NCBI RefSeq assembly: GCF_900232995.1 | Contig: NZ_OCVX01000003.1 | Coordinates: 9,186-73,185 of the forward strand | DNA: 64,000 nt | Direction of reading: 5' to 3' | Origin: Mycobacterium simulans | GTDB taxonomy: Bacteria > Actinomycetota > Actinomycetes > Mycobacteriales > Mycobacteriaceae | Part shown: positions 1 to 8,610 of the stretch, piece after piece | How positions within the stretch are numbered: the first letter of the stretch is position 1 | Layout of the letters: each line of letters starts with the position of its first letter | Notes under the pieces: generated by a model | Seen by the model: the letters and a program-made list of their open reading frames with translations, nothing else | Databases searched by the model: none | Told to the model about the DNA's origin: nothing | Made by a program: the position numbers and the translations under genes

Positions 1-70
1 CGCCGAGCTGCTCGGATACATGGGTTGGCCGGGTGCACCCGGCCAACCCATGTATCCGAGCAGCTCGGCG
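1..70. repeat. Perfect 70-bp palindrome at the left edge
   Basis: Bases 1-35 are the exact reverse complement of bases 36-70, with the axis at the central gtgcac and no loop. It lies inside the open frame of the FHA-ABC gene. Its position at the very first base suggests a fold-back at a contig end rather than a biological site, but the sequence alone cannot settle this. Confidence 0.9.
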
Positions 71-2161
71 CCCTGGCAACCCGGGCATCCGCCTAGCCCG
101 CCTGGCCCGCCGTCGAACGTCGCCGCGCCACCGCATCCCGGGCCACCCGGCCAGATGCGGCGACACATCACCAAGCCGCCCGAGGTGGCGAACCTGGCGA
201 CGAAAGTGTTTCAGGCCCTGCTGCCGCGGGCCGGGGCGCCCGAAAGGCCCGTCGACTCCGTCACGATCGGCCGCGCCACCGACAACGACATCGTCATCCA
301 GGACGTCCTGGCGTCACGCCACCACGCATTCTTGACCCAGACGCCGCTGGGTCCCGAAATCCGCGACGCCCACAGCGTGAACGGGACATTCGTCAACGGG
401 GTCCGGGTCGGGTCCGCGATCTTGAGCGACGGCGACGTGGTCACCATCGGCAACGTCGACCTGGTCTTCACCCGCGGCACCCTGATACGCCGCACCGAAG
501 CCGCGACGCGCACCGGCGGCCTCGAGGTCAAGGGTGTTTGCTTCAGCGTGGACGGAAAGCAACTGCTCGACCACATCTCACTGACCGCCCGGCCCGGCAC
601 GCTGACCGCCATCATCGGCGGATCCGGCGCCGGTAAGACAACGCTGTCCAGGTTGGTCGCCGGGTATACCAGCCCCACGTCCGGCACGGTGACCTTCGAG
701 GGCCACAACATCCATGCCGAGTACGCGTCCATGCGCAGCAGGATCGGCATGGTGCCTCAGGACGACGTCGTACACCGGCAGTTAACCGTCAACCAGGCGC
801 TCGGCTATGCCGCCGAGTTGCGGCTGCCGCCAGACACCAGCAAAGCCGACCGGGCCCAGGTGGTTGCCCAGGTTCTCGAGGAACTCGAGCTGACAAAGCA
901 CGCCGACACCCGCGTCGACAAGCTGTCCGGTGGACAGCGCAAGCGCGCATCGGTGGCGCTCGAACTGCTCACCGGGCCGTCACTGCTGATCCTCGACGAG
1001 CCGACCACGGGGTTGGATCCAGCGCTGGACCGTCAGGTGATGATGATGCTGCGTCAACTGGCTGACGCCGGCCGCGTGGTGTTGGTCGTCACACACTCGG
1101 TGTCCTACCTCGATGTGTGCGATCAGCTGTTGCTGATCGCACCCGGCGGCAAGACGGCGTTCCTGGGCCCACCCGGCCAGATCGGTGCCGCGATGGGCAC
1201 CACGAACTGGGCCGACATCTTCGCCAACGTGGGAGCCGATCCCGACGAGGCCAACCGGCGCTTCCTCGCCGAAAACAAGCCGCCGTCACTTGCTCCGGCT
1301 GAAACCAGCCCAGCTGACCTGGGCGAACCGGTACATACGAGTGTTTTCCGCCAGTTCTCCACAATCGCCCGCCGCCAGATTCGGCTGGTGGTGTCCGACC
1401 GCGGGTACACGGTCTTCCTGGCGGTCTTGCCGTTCTTGATCGGTGTCCTCGCCATGACCGTTCGCGGCAAGACCGGGTTCGGCGTTGCCGAGGCGGTAAG
1501 CAGCAACCCCGACCAACCGGGACAGATCCTGGTGATGCTCAACGTCGGCGGCGTTTTCATGGGCTGCGCGCTCACGATTCGTGACCTGGTCGGCGAGCGT
1601 GCCATTTTCCGGCGCGAACAGGCGGTCGGCCTATCGACGGGGGCCTATCTGGGCGCCAAGATCGTTGTGTTCAGCGGGTTTGCGATCATCCAGGCCGCGA
1701 TCGCGACGATCATCACGATCATTGGCTGGGGCTATCCTCCCACCGACGCTGTGATGCTAGGCAGTGTCGGCTTCGAACTGTTCGTGACGATCGCCGCGAC
1801 CTGTGTGGCCTCGGCAATTCTCGGCTTGGCCCTGTCGGCGCTGGCCCAGTCGCAAGACCAGATCATGCCCATGCTGGTGTTGGCGATCATGTCGCAACTG
1901 GTGTTCTCCGGCGGAATGATCTGGGTGACCGACCGGTTCTTGCTCGACCAGCTGTCGTGGGCAACGCCCGCGCGGTGGGGCTACGCGGCATCGTGTTCGA
2001 CCGTCGACATCGAGAAGCTGGTACCTGGCCCGGTCAAGCCGAAGGACCAGCATTGGGTGCACAAGCCAAGCGCATGGCTTTTCGACATGGCAATGCTCGG
2101 GGTGTTGTGCATCGCCTATAGCACGATCGTGTGGTGGAAGATCCGACTCAGGCGGCGCTAG
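2..2161 (+). CDS. FHA-domain ABC transporter, ATPase and permease fused (5' partial)
   Basis: Half- or full-size ABC exporter of the Rv1747 type, acting at the inner membrane. Counting from the first internal ATG (base 20): a proline/glycine-rich stretch covers residues 1-45. An FHA domain follows at about 70-145 (IGRATDNDIV, SRHH, SVNGTFVNG). The nucleotide-binding domain has Walker A GGSGAGKTT near 200, signature LSGGQRKR near 301 and Walker B LLILDEP near 322. An ABC-2 type membrane domain with several hydrophobic helices fills 440-710. The frame is open to base 2, and Rv1747 carries another FHA domain before this linker, so the N-terminus is probably outside the window. Bases 1-35 may be artefactual. 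FHA domains bind phosphothreonine, so control by a Ser/Thr kinase is likely, but no kinase gene is in view. The substrate is unknown. Confidence 0.88.
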   Translation, partial: AELLGYMGWPGAPGQPMYPSSSAPWQPGHPPSPPGPPSNVAAPPHPGPPGQMRRHITKPPEVANLATKVFQALLPRAGAPERPVDSVTIGRATDNDIVIQDVLASRHHAFLTQTPLGPEIRDAHSVNGTFVNGVRVGSAILSDGDVVTIGNVDLVFTRGTLIRRTEAATRTGGLEVKGVCFSVDGKQLLDHISLTARPGTLTAIIGGSGAGKTTLSRLVAGYTSPTSGTVTFEGHNIHAEYASMRSRIGMVPQDDVVHRQLTVNQALGYAAELRLPPDTSKADRAQVVAQVLEELELTKHADTRVDKLSGGQRKRASVALELLTGPSLLILDEPTTGLDPALDRQVMMMLRQLADAGRVVLVVTHSVSYLDVCDQLLLIAPGGKTAFLGPPGQIGAAMGTTNWADIFANVGADPDEANRRFLAENKPPSLAPAETSPADLGEPVHTSVFRQFSTIARRQIRLVVSDRGYTVFLAVLPFLIGVLAMTVRGKTGFGVAEAVSSNPDQPGQILVMLNVGGVFMGCALTIRDLVGERAIFRREQAVGLSTGAYLGAKIVVFSGFAIIQAAIATIITIIGWGYPPTDAVMLGSVGFELFVTIAATCVASAILGLALSALAQSQDQIMPMLVLAIMSQLVFSGGMIWVTDRFLLDQLSWATPARWGYAASCSTVDIEKLVPGPVKPKDQHWVHKPSAWLFDMAMLGVLCIAYSTIVWWKIRLRRR

Positions 2162-2182
2162 TGCACACGCGACTAATGTGGG

Positions 2183-2524
2183 GTGATGATCCCAGCTCGG
2201 CGGCCCCTGCTGACGGTTCGATCTGAGCGGTCACAGGGCAGCTTCGCGGCGGGCTCGGACGTGATAGTCGGGAGCGACCTGCGGGCCGACCTGCGTGTCG
2301 CGCACCCATTGATCGACCGCGCGCACCTGCTGCTGCGTTTCGAGCAGGGCGGCTGGATCGCAATCGACAACAATTCTTCGAACGGGATCTTCGTCGACGG
2401 CCGCCGGGTGCCCCAGGTTGACATCCATGACGGCCTGGCCATCAACCTCGGGCGACCCGACGGACCGCATGTCACCTTCGAGGTGGCACATCACCAAGGC
2501 ATCGTCGGTCTGCTGCCGCACTGA
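2183..2524 (+). CDS. Small stand-alone FHA-domain protein (Rv3360-like)
   Basis: A 113-residue protein that is almost entirely one FHA domain. The conserved features are a glycine turn near residue 30 (VGSDLRADLRV), AHPLIDRAHLLLRFEQ, and DNNSSNGIFVDGRRV near 65-80, the last matching the phosphopeptide-binding loop. The start is GTG at 2183, with ATG directly after it at 2186. It lies 21 bases after the FHA-ABC gene on the same strand, so the two could be co-transcribed. It converges on mfpA. The family adapts Ser/Thr kinase signals; the partner here is unknown. Confidence 0.75.
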   Translation: MMIPARRPLLTVRSERSQGSFAAGSDVIVGSDLRADLRVAHPLIDRAHLLLRFEQGGWIAIDNNSSNGIFVDGRRVPQVDIHDGLAINLGRPDGPHVTFEVAHHQGIVGLLPH

Positions 2525-2545
2525 CCGGGGTGGCGCCGCCCAGCG

Positions 2546-3094
2546 CTACGCGTCCAGACGAAGCCCGTGCGCCAGCGCAAAGGCCAGGGCTTGCGGCACG
2601 TCGACGCGCGCGCCCACCAGCGACGCGGTTCTCCACAACGATGGGTCCACGGTCGCGCCCCGCAGGTCGGCTTGGTCCAGCCGGGTACCAGTGGTCCGCG
2701 CACCGCGCAGGTCGGCGCCGCGCAGCACGCACGTGCGCAGGTCGGTCTCTACCAGGCTGGTCTCACGCAGCCGGCAGCCGCTCAGGTCGACACCGCGCAG
2801 GTCGTTGCCGCCGAGCACGGCCAGCGTGAAATCCACCTCGTCGAAGGTCACCGGCCGAAGCCGGCAGTGCTCGAACACCGAGCCCAGCATGCTGCATTGG
2901 GCAAAGGTGCTGTGCCACAGCGTTGTTCGCTTGAAGGTACAGTTTCTAAACGCCGATCCGCGGTGCTGCGATTCGGCCAGGTTGACACCGCTGAAATCGC
3001 ATTCGCTGAACACCACTCGTTCGGTGCAGAGCCGACTCAGATCCTCGTCGCGAAAATCCCGACCGGTGAACTCGCGATCAGTCCATTCGTCCAA
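2546..3094 (-). CDS. mfpA: Pentapeptide-repeat protein MfpA
   Basis: A 182-residue right-handed quadrilateral beta-helix protein. Pentapeptides of the A(D/N)LXX type run through almost the whole chain (for example CDFSGVNLAESQHRGSAF and GADLRGARTTG). Its length and sequence match M. tuberculosis MfpA (183 residues). The family mimics B-form DNA, binds DNA gyrase and lowers fluoroquinolone action. It is the last gene of a five-gene minus-strand operon with a small GTPase, a DUF742 protein, a roadblock protein and a sensor kinase, and starts only 5 bases after the GTPase stop. The C-terminal helix VDVPQALAFALAHGL is the usual dimerisation end. Confidence 0.95.
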   Translation of the reverse strand: MDEWTDREFTGRDFRDEDLSRLCTERVVFSECDFSGVNLAESQHRGSAFRNCTFKRTTLWHSTFAQCSMLGSVFEHCRLRPVTFDEVDFTLAVLGGNDLRGVDLSGCRLRETSLVETDLRTCVLRGADLRGARTTGTRLDQADLRGATVDPSLWRTASLVGARVDVPQALAFALAHGLRLDA

Positions 3095-3099
3095 CGCGG

Positions 3100-3708
3100 T
3101 CAGTTGGGGCTCAGGCTAGCCAGCGCGTATTCACTCACCGCGATCAGTGCATCGGTGGCGGACCTGCGATTGCGGGCATCAATGCTGAGCACCGGAATGT
3201 CGGCGGGCAGCGTCAGCGCCTTGCGCACTTCGTCAACGGGATACCTTGGCGCGCCGTCGAATTCGTTAACCGCGATCAGGAACGGCAGGTTGCGGTGTTC
3301 GAAGAAGTCGACTGCTGCGAAGCTGTCCTGCAGGCGCCTACAGTCGACCAGGATGATCGCCCCGATTGCACCACGTACCAGGTCATCCCACATGAACCAG
3401 AACCGGCGCTGACCCGGGGTACCAAACAGATAGAGCACCAGATCGTCGGCCAGGGTGATGCGGCCGAAGTCCATCGCGACCGTCGTGGTCCGCTTGTCCG
3501 GGGTGGCCTCGAGCATGTCGACGCCGACCGAGGCGTCGGTGACCATCGCCTCCGTGCGTAGCGGCATGATTTCCGAGACTGCGCCGACGAACGTGGTCTT
3601 GCCGACACCGAACCCGCCCGCGATGACGATCTTCGTGGAGGCATGGGACGCGGTGTCGTGCGCCTCAGAATGCGGCTCGGAGTGCGGCTCAGAGTGCTTG
3701 GAGGCCAC
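3100..3708 (-). CDS. Conservon small GTPase (Rv3362c / MfpB-like)
   Basis: A 202-residue Ras/MglA-like GTPase of the actinobacterial conservon (CvnD) type. P-loop GGFGVGKTT lies near residues 31-39, the G3 region is LFGTPGQRRFWF and the G4 motif is NEFD. In M. smegmatis the equivalent GTPase (MfpB) cooperates with MfpA in fluoroquinolone tolerance. The N-terminus carries a short tandem repeat, [13 protein letters not shown], before the GTPase fold; a repeat this rich in His and Glu is not essential for the fold. The start overlaps the end of the DUF742 gene by 20 bases, implying translational coupling. Confidence 0.9.
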   Translation of the reverse strand: MASKHSEPHSEPHSEAHDTASHASTKIVIAGGFGVGKTTFVGAVSEIMPLRTEAMVTDASVGVDMLEATPDKRTTTVAMDFGRITLADDLVLYLFGTPGQRRFWFMWDDLVRGAIGAIILVDCRRLQDSFAAVDFFEHRNLPFLIAVNEFDGAPRYPVDEVRKALTLPADIPVLSIDARNRRSATDALIAVSEYALASLSPN

Positions 3709-4081
3709 GCAGGGTCCTTCCTATGAGTTCGCGGCGCTCGTCGCGGCTGGAACGGTCGGTCAAGGTCCTGTGCACCCGAAGGTAGCCGGAGCTGACCAGA
3801 TCGCCGACCAGGACGCGCGCAACGCCCACCGGCAAATCCAACTGGGCCGCGATTTCGGCGACCGAGGGGCTGTCGACGCACCGCTGGATGATGCTGTCCC
3901 GCACATCGTTTGGCGGCCACTGGTGAGCCGACCCCGACTGCAGTGTCTGGACCGGAGCTTCCAGCGGCAGGTCGATGTTGGTGTCGGTCCGTCCCGCCGT
4001 CAGCGTGTACGGGCGGACCAAGGTCGCCGGCTGGTCGCTAGCGCCGGGAAGACTGGACAACGCCGCCCACCCGTTCGACAA
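3689..4081 (-). CDS. DUF742 conservon protein (Rv3363c-like)
   Basis: A 130-residue protein of the CvnC/DUF742 family. The region [41 protein letters not shown] (about 60-105) reads as a winged helix-turn-helix, and [11 protein letters not shown] is the typical N-terminal motif. In conservons these proteins sit on the membrane complex with the sensor kinase and roadblock protein. As called from 4081, it overlaps the end of the upstream roadblock gene by 44 bases. A GTG at 4018, at the VRPY motif, would remove the overlap, so the start is uncertain. Confidence 0.85.
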   Translation of the reverse strand: MSNGWAALSSLPGASDQPATLVRPYTLTAGRTDTNIDLPLEAPVQTLQSGSAHQWPPNDVRDSIIQRCVDSPSVAEIAAQLDLPVGVARVLVGDLVSSGYLRVHRTLTDRSSRDERRELIGRTLRGLQAL

Positions 4082-4430
4082 GAAGGGCCATCTCGTAACC
4101 GATCTGGCCGATATCGCATCCGCTTACCGCCAGCGTCGCCAGATTCGAGCCGTCGCCGACGCGCATCAGTAGCAGAAAGCCGTTCTGCATCTCGACCACC
4201 GACTGCAGCACCGGCCCACCCTCGAACAGCTGCGCGGCGCCGGAGGCGAGGCTGGCCAATCCGGAAGCCACCGCGGCCAACTGATCGGCGCGTTCGCGTG
4301 GAAGATACTCGCTGGCCGCGACCGGCAGCCCGTCGACCGACACCAACAAGGCGTGCGCCACACCCGGCACCTCACGAGCGAACTTCGATACCAGCCAGTC
4401 CAGTGGGCTGTCCGACGACCGTGCGTTCAT
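4038..4430 (-). CDS. Roadblock/LC7 domain protein (Rv3364c-like)
   Basis: A 130-residue roadblock/LC7 protein (CvnB type). Its core is [29 protein letters not shown] and the C-terminal half is [24 protein letters not shown]. The ATG at 4430 was chosen because it gives the family length and a 4-base overlap (ATGA type) with the end of the sensor-kinase gene. The family binds the kinase and regulates the small GTPase. In M. tuberculosis the homologue has also been reported as a secreted inhibitor of host cathepsin G; nothing here tests that. Confidence 0.9.
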   Translation of the reverse strand: MNARSSDSPLDWLVSKFAREVPGVAHALLVSVDGLPVAASEYLPRERADQLAAVASGLASLASGAAQLFEGGPVLQSVVEMQNGFLLLMRVGDGSNLATLAVSGCDIGQIGYEMALLVERVGGVVQSSRR

Positions 4431-7027
4431 TGCCGATCGGGTTCCCCACGTGCGGACTGGGGGGCGCCGGGCACTAGCCGGGCTCCGGGTGTGCGCACCG
4501 GCAGGCCATGGTCCGTGCGGGCTTCCACGGGCTTGTCCTCGGCCTCGGCGGCCGCCGTCCACCCGCGGTCCCACACCGATTTCCAATCCAGATCGGCGAT
4601 TTGGGCCAGCTCGTGCGGATCGCCCATCATCTCCGAAAGCATGCGCTGGTAGATCACGTCGTCATCGGCGGGCCCCGATGGTTTTGGCGCGGGCCCGGCA
4701 GACGGCGCGGGCTGAGCAGGCGATGCAGGCTTGGCATGCGGCGCGGGCTGAGCCGGGGCCGACGGGCGCCGCGCAAAAAACGCCGAGGTGTCCGTCGCCG
4801 CTTTGGCTGGCTTGGGCTCTTGCTGAAACCCGTTCTCCCACCACGGCGTTTTCAGCTCGCGCTTGGGTCGCTTCCGCGGCTCGACCGGCTGGGCGGGAAC
4901 GTCGGTGATGCCGCTGGATCCCGGATTGCGGCGCGGCAACAACGTGACGGGAGGTCCAGAGCCCTGCGACCCGTTCTGGTCTGATGTGTCAACTGGAGCG
5001 GCCGGTGCGCCCGCCGGCTGCGCGGGCTTGGTCTTCGGGGGCGAGATGATGAAAACCCCGCCTCGAGGCTTGGGGGCCTGGACCGCCTGGCCTTCATGGC
5101 CTTCATGGCTTTTGACGAGCACTGGCAGCGGCAGGTATACCTCGGCGGTGGTGCCGGTCCCCGATTCGCCGGCGGCCGGACCGCGCAATCCCACCCGGAG
5201 GCCGTGGCGGGCGGCCAGCCGGCCAACCACGAAAAGACCCATGTGCCGGGCATTCTCGGGACTGACCTCACCGCCGGACTGCAACCGCATGTTGGCGATA
5301 CGTCGGTCGGCGTCGGTCATGCCCAACCCGGCGTCGGCGATCCGCAACAAAACACCACCTTCGCTGCCACGGACAGCCGAAACCCGAACCGATGTGTCGG
5401 GAGGCGAGTAGCTCAGCGCGTTGTCGATCAATTCGGCAAGGAGATGGATGACCCCGCCGGCGGCGGCACCGATCACCGTGCTGTCGGCCACCCCACCGAT
5501 CTCGACACGGCGATAGTCCTCGACCTCGGACACGGCCGCGCTGATCACCGTCGACAGCGGCACCGGCTCGCGATGGTCGCGCGAAATCTGCGCACCCGCA
5601 AGCACCAGCAGGTTGGCACTATTGCGGCGCAGCCGGGCGGCCAGGTGATCCAGCCGGAACAGACTGTCGAGGCGCTGGGGATCCTCCTCGTTGCGTTCCA
5701 GCTGATCGATCAGCTTTAGCTGTTGGTCCACCAGGGAACGGCTGCGCCGCGACATGGTTTCGAACATGTCGTTGATCAGGAGCCGCAACCGCGCCTCGTC
5801 ACCGGCGAGCAGCAGGGCCTGGGTGTGCAGTTCGTCGACCGCGTGGGCGACCTGGCCGATTTCCTCGGTGGTGTACACCGCGAGCGGCTCGGGGACCGGC
5901 TCGGCGCCGGCCCGGACCTGGGCGATCTCACCGTCGAGATCGGTGTGGGCGACTTTGAGTGCGCCGTCGCGCAGTACCCGCAGCGGCCCGACCAGCGCGC
6001 GCGCCACCAACAGCACGATGACCAGCGCGACCGCGATGGCGGCCAAAACCAACACGGCGTCGCGGATGGCGGCGTCGCGCCGCGCGGTGGCCTGGTTCTG
6101 CACCGCCTTCGTCACCGACGTGGTGGCGTCGTTGATGATCTGTTCGGCGATGCCTTGAGTGATCCCGATCGAGCGCAGTAGCTCGGGGTTGTCGACCAGC
6201 GAGCTGGCCGGGTCCGACATGACCGCCATCCGCGCAACCATTTGCTGCTGCAGATTCTTGGCTTCCGGCGAGCCGACACCGAGCACCGCGCTCATGCCGA
6301 ACAGCGTCGACGGTTCGGTGCCGGCCAGGGTGATCATCGAGGTACGCAACTGCGGCTCGGGCAGATCGGCGCCGCGCGTTACCAGGATCTCCTGCAACGT
6401 CATCTGCCCGCGGGCACCCACGGCCCGGCTCAGGCCCTGGACCTGGGCCCGGATCTGCTCGCTGTCGACGCGCACCGACGCGTTGATCGCGTCCTCGGCC
6501 GTCAACAACAGCGGCGCGTAGGTGGTCACCCGATCGCGCAGCCCGATGCTGTTGGCCAGCACCTTGTCCAGTAGCGCCTGCCCGCCATTGAGTAGCGTGT
6601 TGACTCCCGACCGCACATCGGGGATCACGTCGGTGTTGGCCAGCCGTGTCTGTAGCTCATACTTGCGGGCCGCGAAGTTCTTTTTTGCCCCCTCTACATC
6701 GTGTCCGGTGGAGCTCGCCAGCAACGCGACGTCCAGTGCCGACATGTATTTCGTGATCGCCGGTATCACGTCGGCACGGGCCGCGATCAGCCGCAGCTCA
6801 CCCGAGCTGGCCCACGCGCCCTCGACACGCAGCGCTCCGAAAGCCGTCGCAAGGATGAGCGGCACGAGCGCAATCGCGAAGACCTTCCACCGCACCGGCC
6901 AGTTGCGCAGCGACCAGGCCGGCGGCCGTTTCTGACGTTTGGGCGGCGCCGGCTCGTGGGCGGGGACAGCCGATATGCCGGGGGGACCCGCCGCGACCGG
7001 GCTGGTCGGGCGGGCGAACATGGTCAT
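4427..7027 (-). CDS. Conservon membrane sensor histidine-kinase-like protein (Rv3365c-like)
   Basis: An 866-residue membrane sensor, the first gene of the mfp conservon. A proline-rich cytosolic leader precedes transmembrane helix 1 ([18 protein letters not shown], about 49-67). A long extracytoplasmic sensor region follows, then helix 2 near 325-350. A HAMP-like linker and a HATPase domain come next ([20 protein letters not shown]). The last 220 residues are proline/alanine-rich and probably disordered. Intergenic DNA upstream (7028-7277) separates it from the divergent trmL, so the operon promoter should lie there; no known operator was recognised. M. tuberculosis Rv3365c is recalled as 876 residues. 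Confidence 0.9.
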   Translation of the reverse strand: MTMFARPTSPVAAGPPGISAVPAHEPAPPKRQKRPPAWSLRNWPVRWKVFAIALVPLILATAFGALRVEGAWASSGELRLIAARADVIPAITKYMSALDVALLASSTGHDVEGAKKNFAARKYELQTRLANTDVIPDVRSGVNTLLNGGQALLDKVLANSIGLRDRVTTYAPLLLTAEDAINASVRVDSEQIRAQVQGLSRAVGARGQMTLQEILVTRGADLPEPQLRTSMITLAGTEPSTLFGMSAVLGVGSPEAKNLQQQMVARMAVMSDPASSLVDNPELLRSIGITQGIAEQIINDATTSVTKAVQNQATARRDAAIRDAVLVLAAIAVALVIVLLVARALVGPLRVLRDGALKVAHTDLDGEIAQVRAGAEPVPEPLAVYTTEEIGQVAHAVDELHTQALLLAGDEARLRLLINDMFETMSRRSRSLVDQQLKLIDQLERNEEDPQRLDSLFRLDHLAARLRRNSANLLVLAGAQISRDHREPVPLSTVISAAVSEVEDYRRVEIGGVADSTVIGAAAGGVIHLLAELIDNALSYSPPDTSVRVSAVRGSEGGVLLRIADAGLGMTDADRRIANMRLQSGGEVSPENARHMGLFVVGRLAARHGLRVGLRGPAAGESGTGTTAEVYLPLPVLVKSHEGHEGQAVQAPKPRGGVFIISPPKTKPAQPAGAPAAPVDTSDQNGSQGSGPPVTLLPRRNPGSSGITDVPAQPVEPRKRPKRELKTPWWENGFQQEPKPAKAATDTSAFFARRPSAPAQPAPHAKPASPAQPAPSAGPAPKPSGPADDDVIYQRMLSEMMGDPHELAQIADLDWKSVWDRGWTAAAEAEDKPVEARTDHGLPVRTPGARLVPGAPQSARGEPDRQ

Positions 7028-7277
7028 GGCACTGCGGCCGTACTACCGGCCGCACCCATTTGCAGCGCTCGAACAAACGAGAGGCTCATGAAACTTCCTG
7101 CAATATTCCGCCAAACCCAAGGGCGCACGAACGGTAAACGCCTGGCAATCCGACGAGTATGACAGGCCCCCCTGAGGTTAAGCCAAGGTCTCCACAATTG
7201 TTACCGAGCAGAGAGAACCCGCCAGGGCCGTACGGACACCGACAAGCAAGTCAGCCGAACTTTGTCATGATCGGCAC

Positions 7278-7742
7278 ATGTTCCGGCTGCTGTTCTACTC
7301 CCCGCGCATCGCCCCCAACACGGGCAACGCCATCCGGACCGCGGCCGCGACCGGCTGCGAACTGCATCTGGTGGAGCCGCTGGGTTTCGATTTGTCCGAA
7401 CCCAAGCTGCGGCGGGCCGGCCTGGACTATCACGACCTGGCCTCGGTCACCGTTCATGCGTCGCTCGATGATGCATGGAACGCGCTGCTGCCCGCACGGG
7501 TGTTCGCGTTCAGCACAGGTGCGACCACGATATTTACCGACGTCGGCTACCGGGCCGGCGATGTGTTGATGTTCGGGCCGGAGCCCACCGGGCTGGACGC
7601 CGCGACCCTGGCCGACGACCACATCACGGGGCAGGTGCGCATTCCCATGCTGGCGGGCCGGCGCTCACTTAATCTGTCCAACGCCGCCGCCGTCGCCGTC
7701 TACGAGGCCTGGCGACAGCAGGGGTATTCCGGGGCGGTCTAA
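7278..7742 (+). CDS. trmL: tRNA (cytidine(34)-2'-O)-methyltransferase TrmL / SpoU family
   Basis: A 154-residue SPOUT-fold methyltransferase expected to 2'-O-methylate the wobble base of certain leucine tRNAs. It starts MFRLLFYSPRIAPNTGNAIRTAAATG, the typical TrmL N-terminus. The knotted SAM site is represented by MFGPEPTGLD (about 96-105) and RIPMLAGRRSLNLSNAAAVAVYE near the C-terminus. The length matches the minimal TrmL family (about 155). It corresponds to Rv3366 and is divergent from the mfp conservon. Confidence 0.93.
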   Translation: MFRLLFYSPRIAPNTGNAIRTAAATGCELHLVEPLGFDLSEPKLRRAGLDYHDLASVTVHASLDDAWNALLPARVFAFSTGATTIFTDVGYRAGDVLMFGPEPTGLDAATLADDHITGQVRIPMLAGRRSLNLSNAAAVAVYEAWRQQGYSGAV

Positions 7743-8244
7743 GACTTTGGCGACTTTGGCGCATGGATGGGGCTTGCCAACAGCCATTCCGCCGTCTCTG
7801 GTCCGCTGGGGTTCAGTTGCAGCTCGACATGCTTGAGTTCGTCGGCGAGTTCGGCTGCGGTGAAGCGATCCGCGCCGGCGCCGAGGCCCTTCCATGTCAG
7901 GGCTCGCCGATGGTCGACGAAAGACCGCACTTGGTTCTTTCTAAACGATGTCGTCAACCCCAAAGACGGGATAGGCGTACGCGGTCTCCACCTCTTGGAA
8001 CAGGATCTCGTGGTTCACGGGAATCTCCTCCTCATCAGCACACGGGGCACGGCTGCCCAACATGTCCGCAACAACGTTGCCCGACGCGACGTGCAATCGC
8101 TGTCCACCGGTTGGGGGTTCCTCGAAGAAATCTCGTGTCGTACGAATAGGGGACAAACGGGTCCCAATACCCTGCCAGCGGGTGTGCGCAGCCGAAGTTC
8201 GTCGACGTCAGCCCTTCATCGCCGACCTACGAAACGATGTCGTC
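7743..8244. other. Gene-poor debris region after trmL
   Basis: No complete gene is recognised. Two minus-strand open frames (7739-7963, 74 residues; 7941-8156, 71 residues) resemble no family I know. The second ends in YPVFGVDDIV. A second copy of that tail appears downstream as part of a 23-bp direct repeat, so this looks like remnants of a broken minus-strand gene. Confidence 0.4.
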
Positions 8245-8254
8245 AACCCCAAAG
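7944..8254. repeat. 23-bp perfect direct repeat (7944-7966 and 8232-8254)
   Basis: The two copies are identical over 23 bases and 288 bases apart. Read on the minus strand, each encodes FGVDDIV near a stop codon, so both look like copies of the same gene end. The second copy abuts a PGRS-like remnant, suggesting a recombination scar. Confidence 0.8.
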
Positions 8255-8461
8255 GCAGGCCAGGTATCTGGCGATGGTCGCGGCGGACGGGCCGGGCTAC
8301 TGAGCGGTGGGCACGGCGCAGCTGGCCACGGCGCCACCCACGGCACCCCTGGCACCCGACAACCAGGCGGCACCGGTAATCAAACGGGGGAACCTGGCAT
8401 CCCCGGACATGACGGCTCCGGCGGTGACACCTTCAACGGCAACAACGGCAAGCCCAGCTGA
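8245..8461 (+). pseudogene. C-terminal remnant of a PE_PGRS gene
   Basis: This frame reads Gly/Asn-rich PGRS-like sequence and ends GGDTFNGNNGKPS. It aligns by eye with the last 60 or so residues of the PE_PGRS gene just downstream, sharing HGTPG, a Q-x-GG-x-G pattern and GGD-x-FNG. There is no PE domain and no plausible start, so it is a decayed tail, probably left by duplication or unequal recombination. Confidence 0.65.
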
Positions 8462-8610
8462 GCCGTCAGCGTCGCCTCGCCGCAGGCGCGCGGCGAACGG
8501 GTTGCTGTCTATGAATCTGCCGCAAACCTCAGATCTGTTGGCCCACATTGCGATAGCGTCCAAGTGTTGGATCTCGCGGGGCATGCGATGGCAGCTGGGG
8601 GTGGGTTGCG

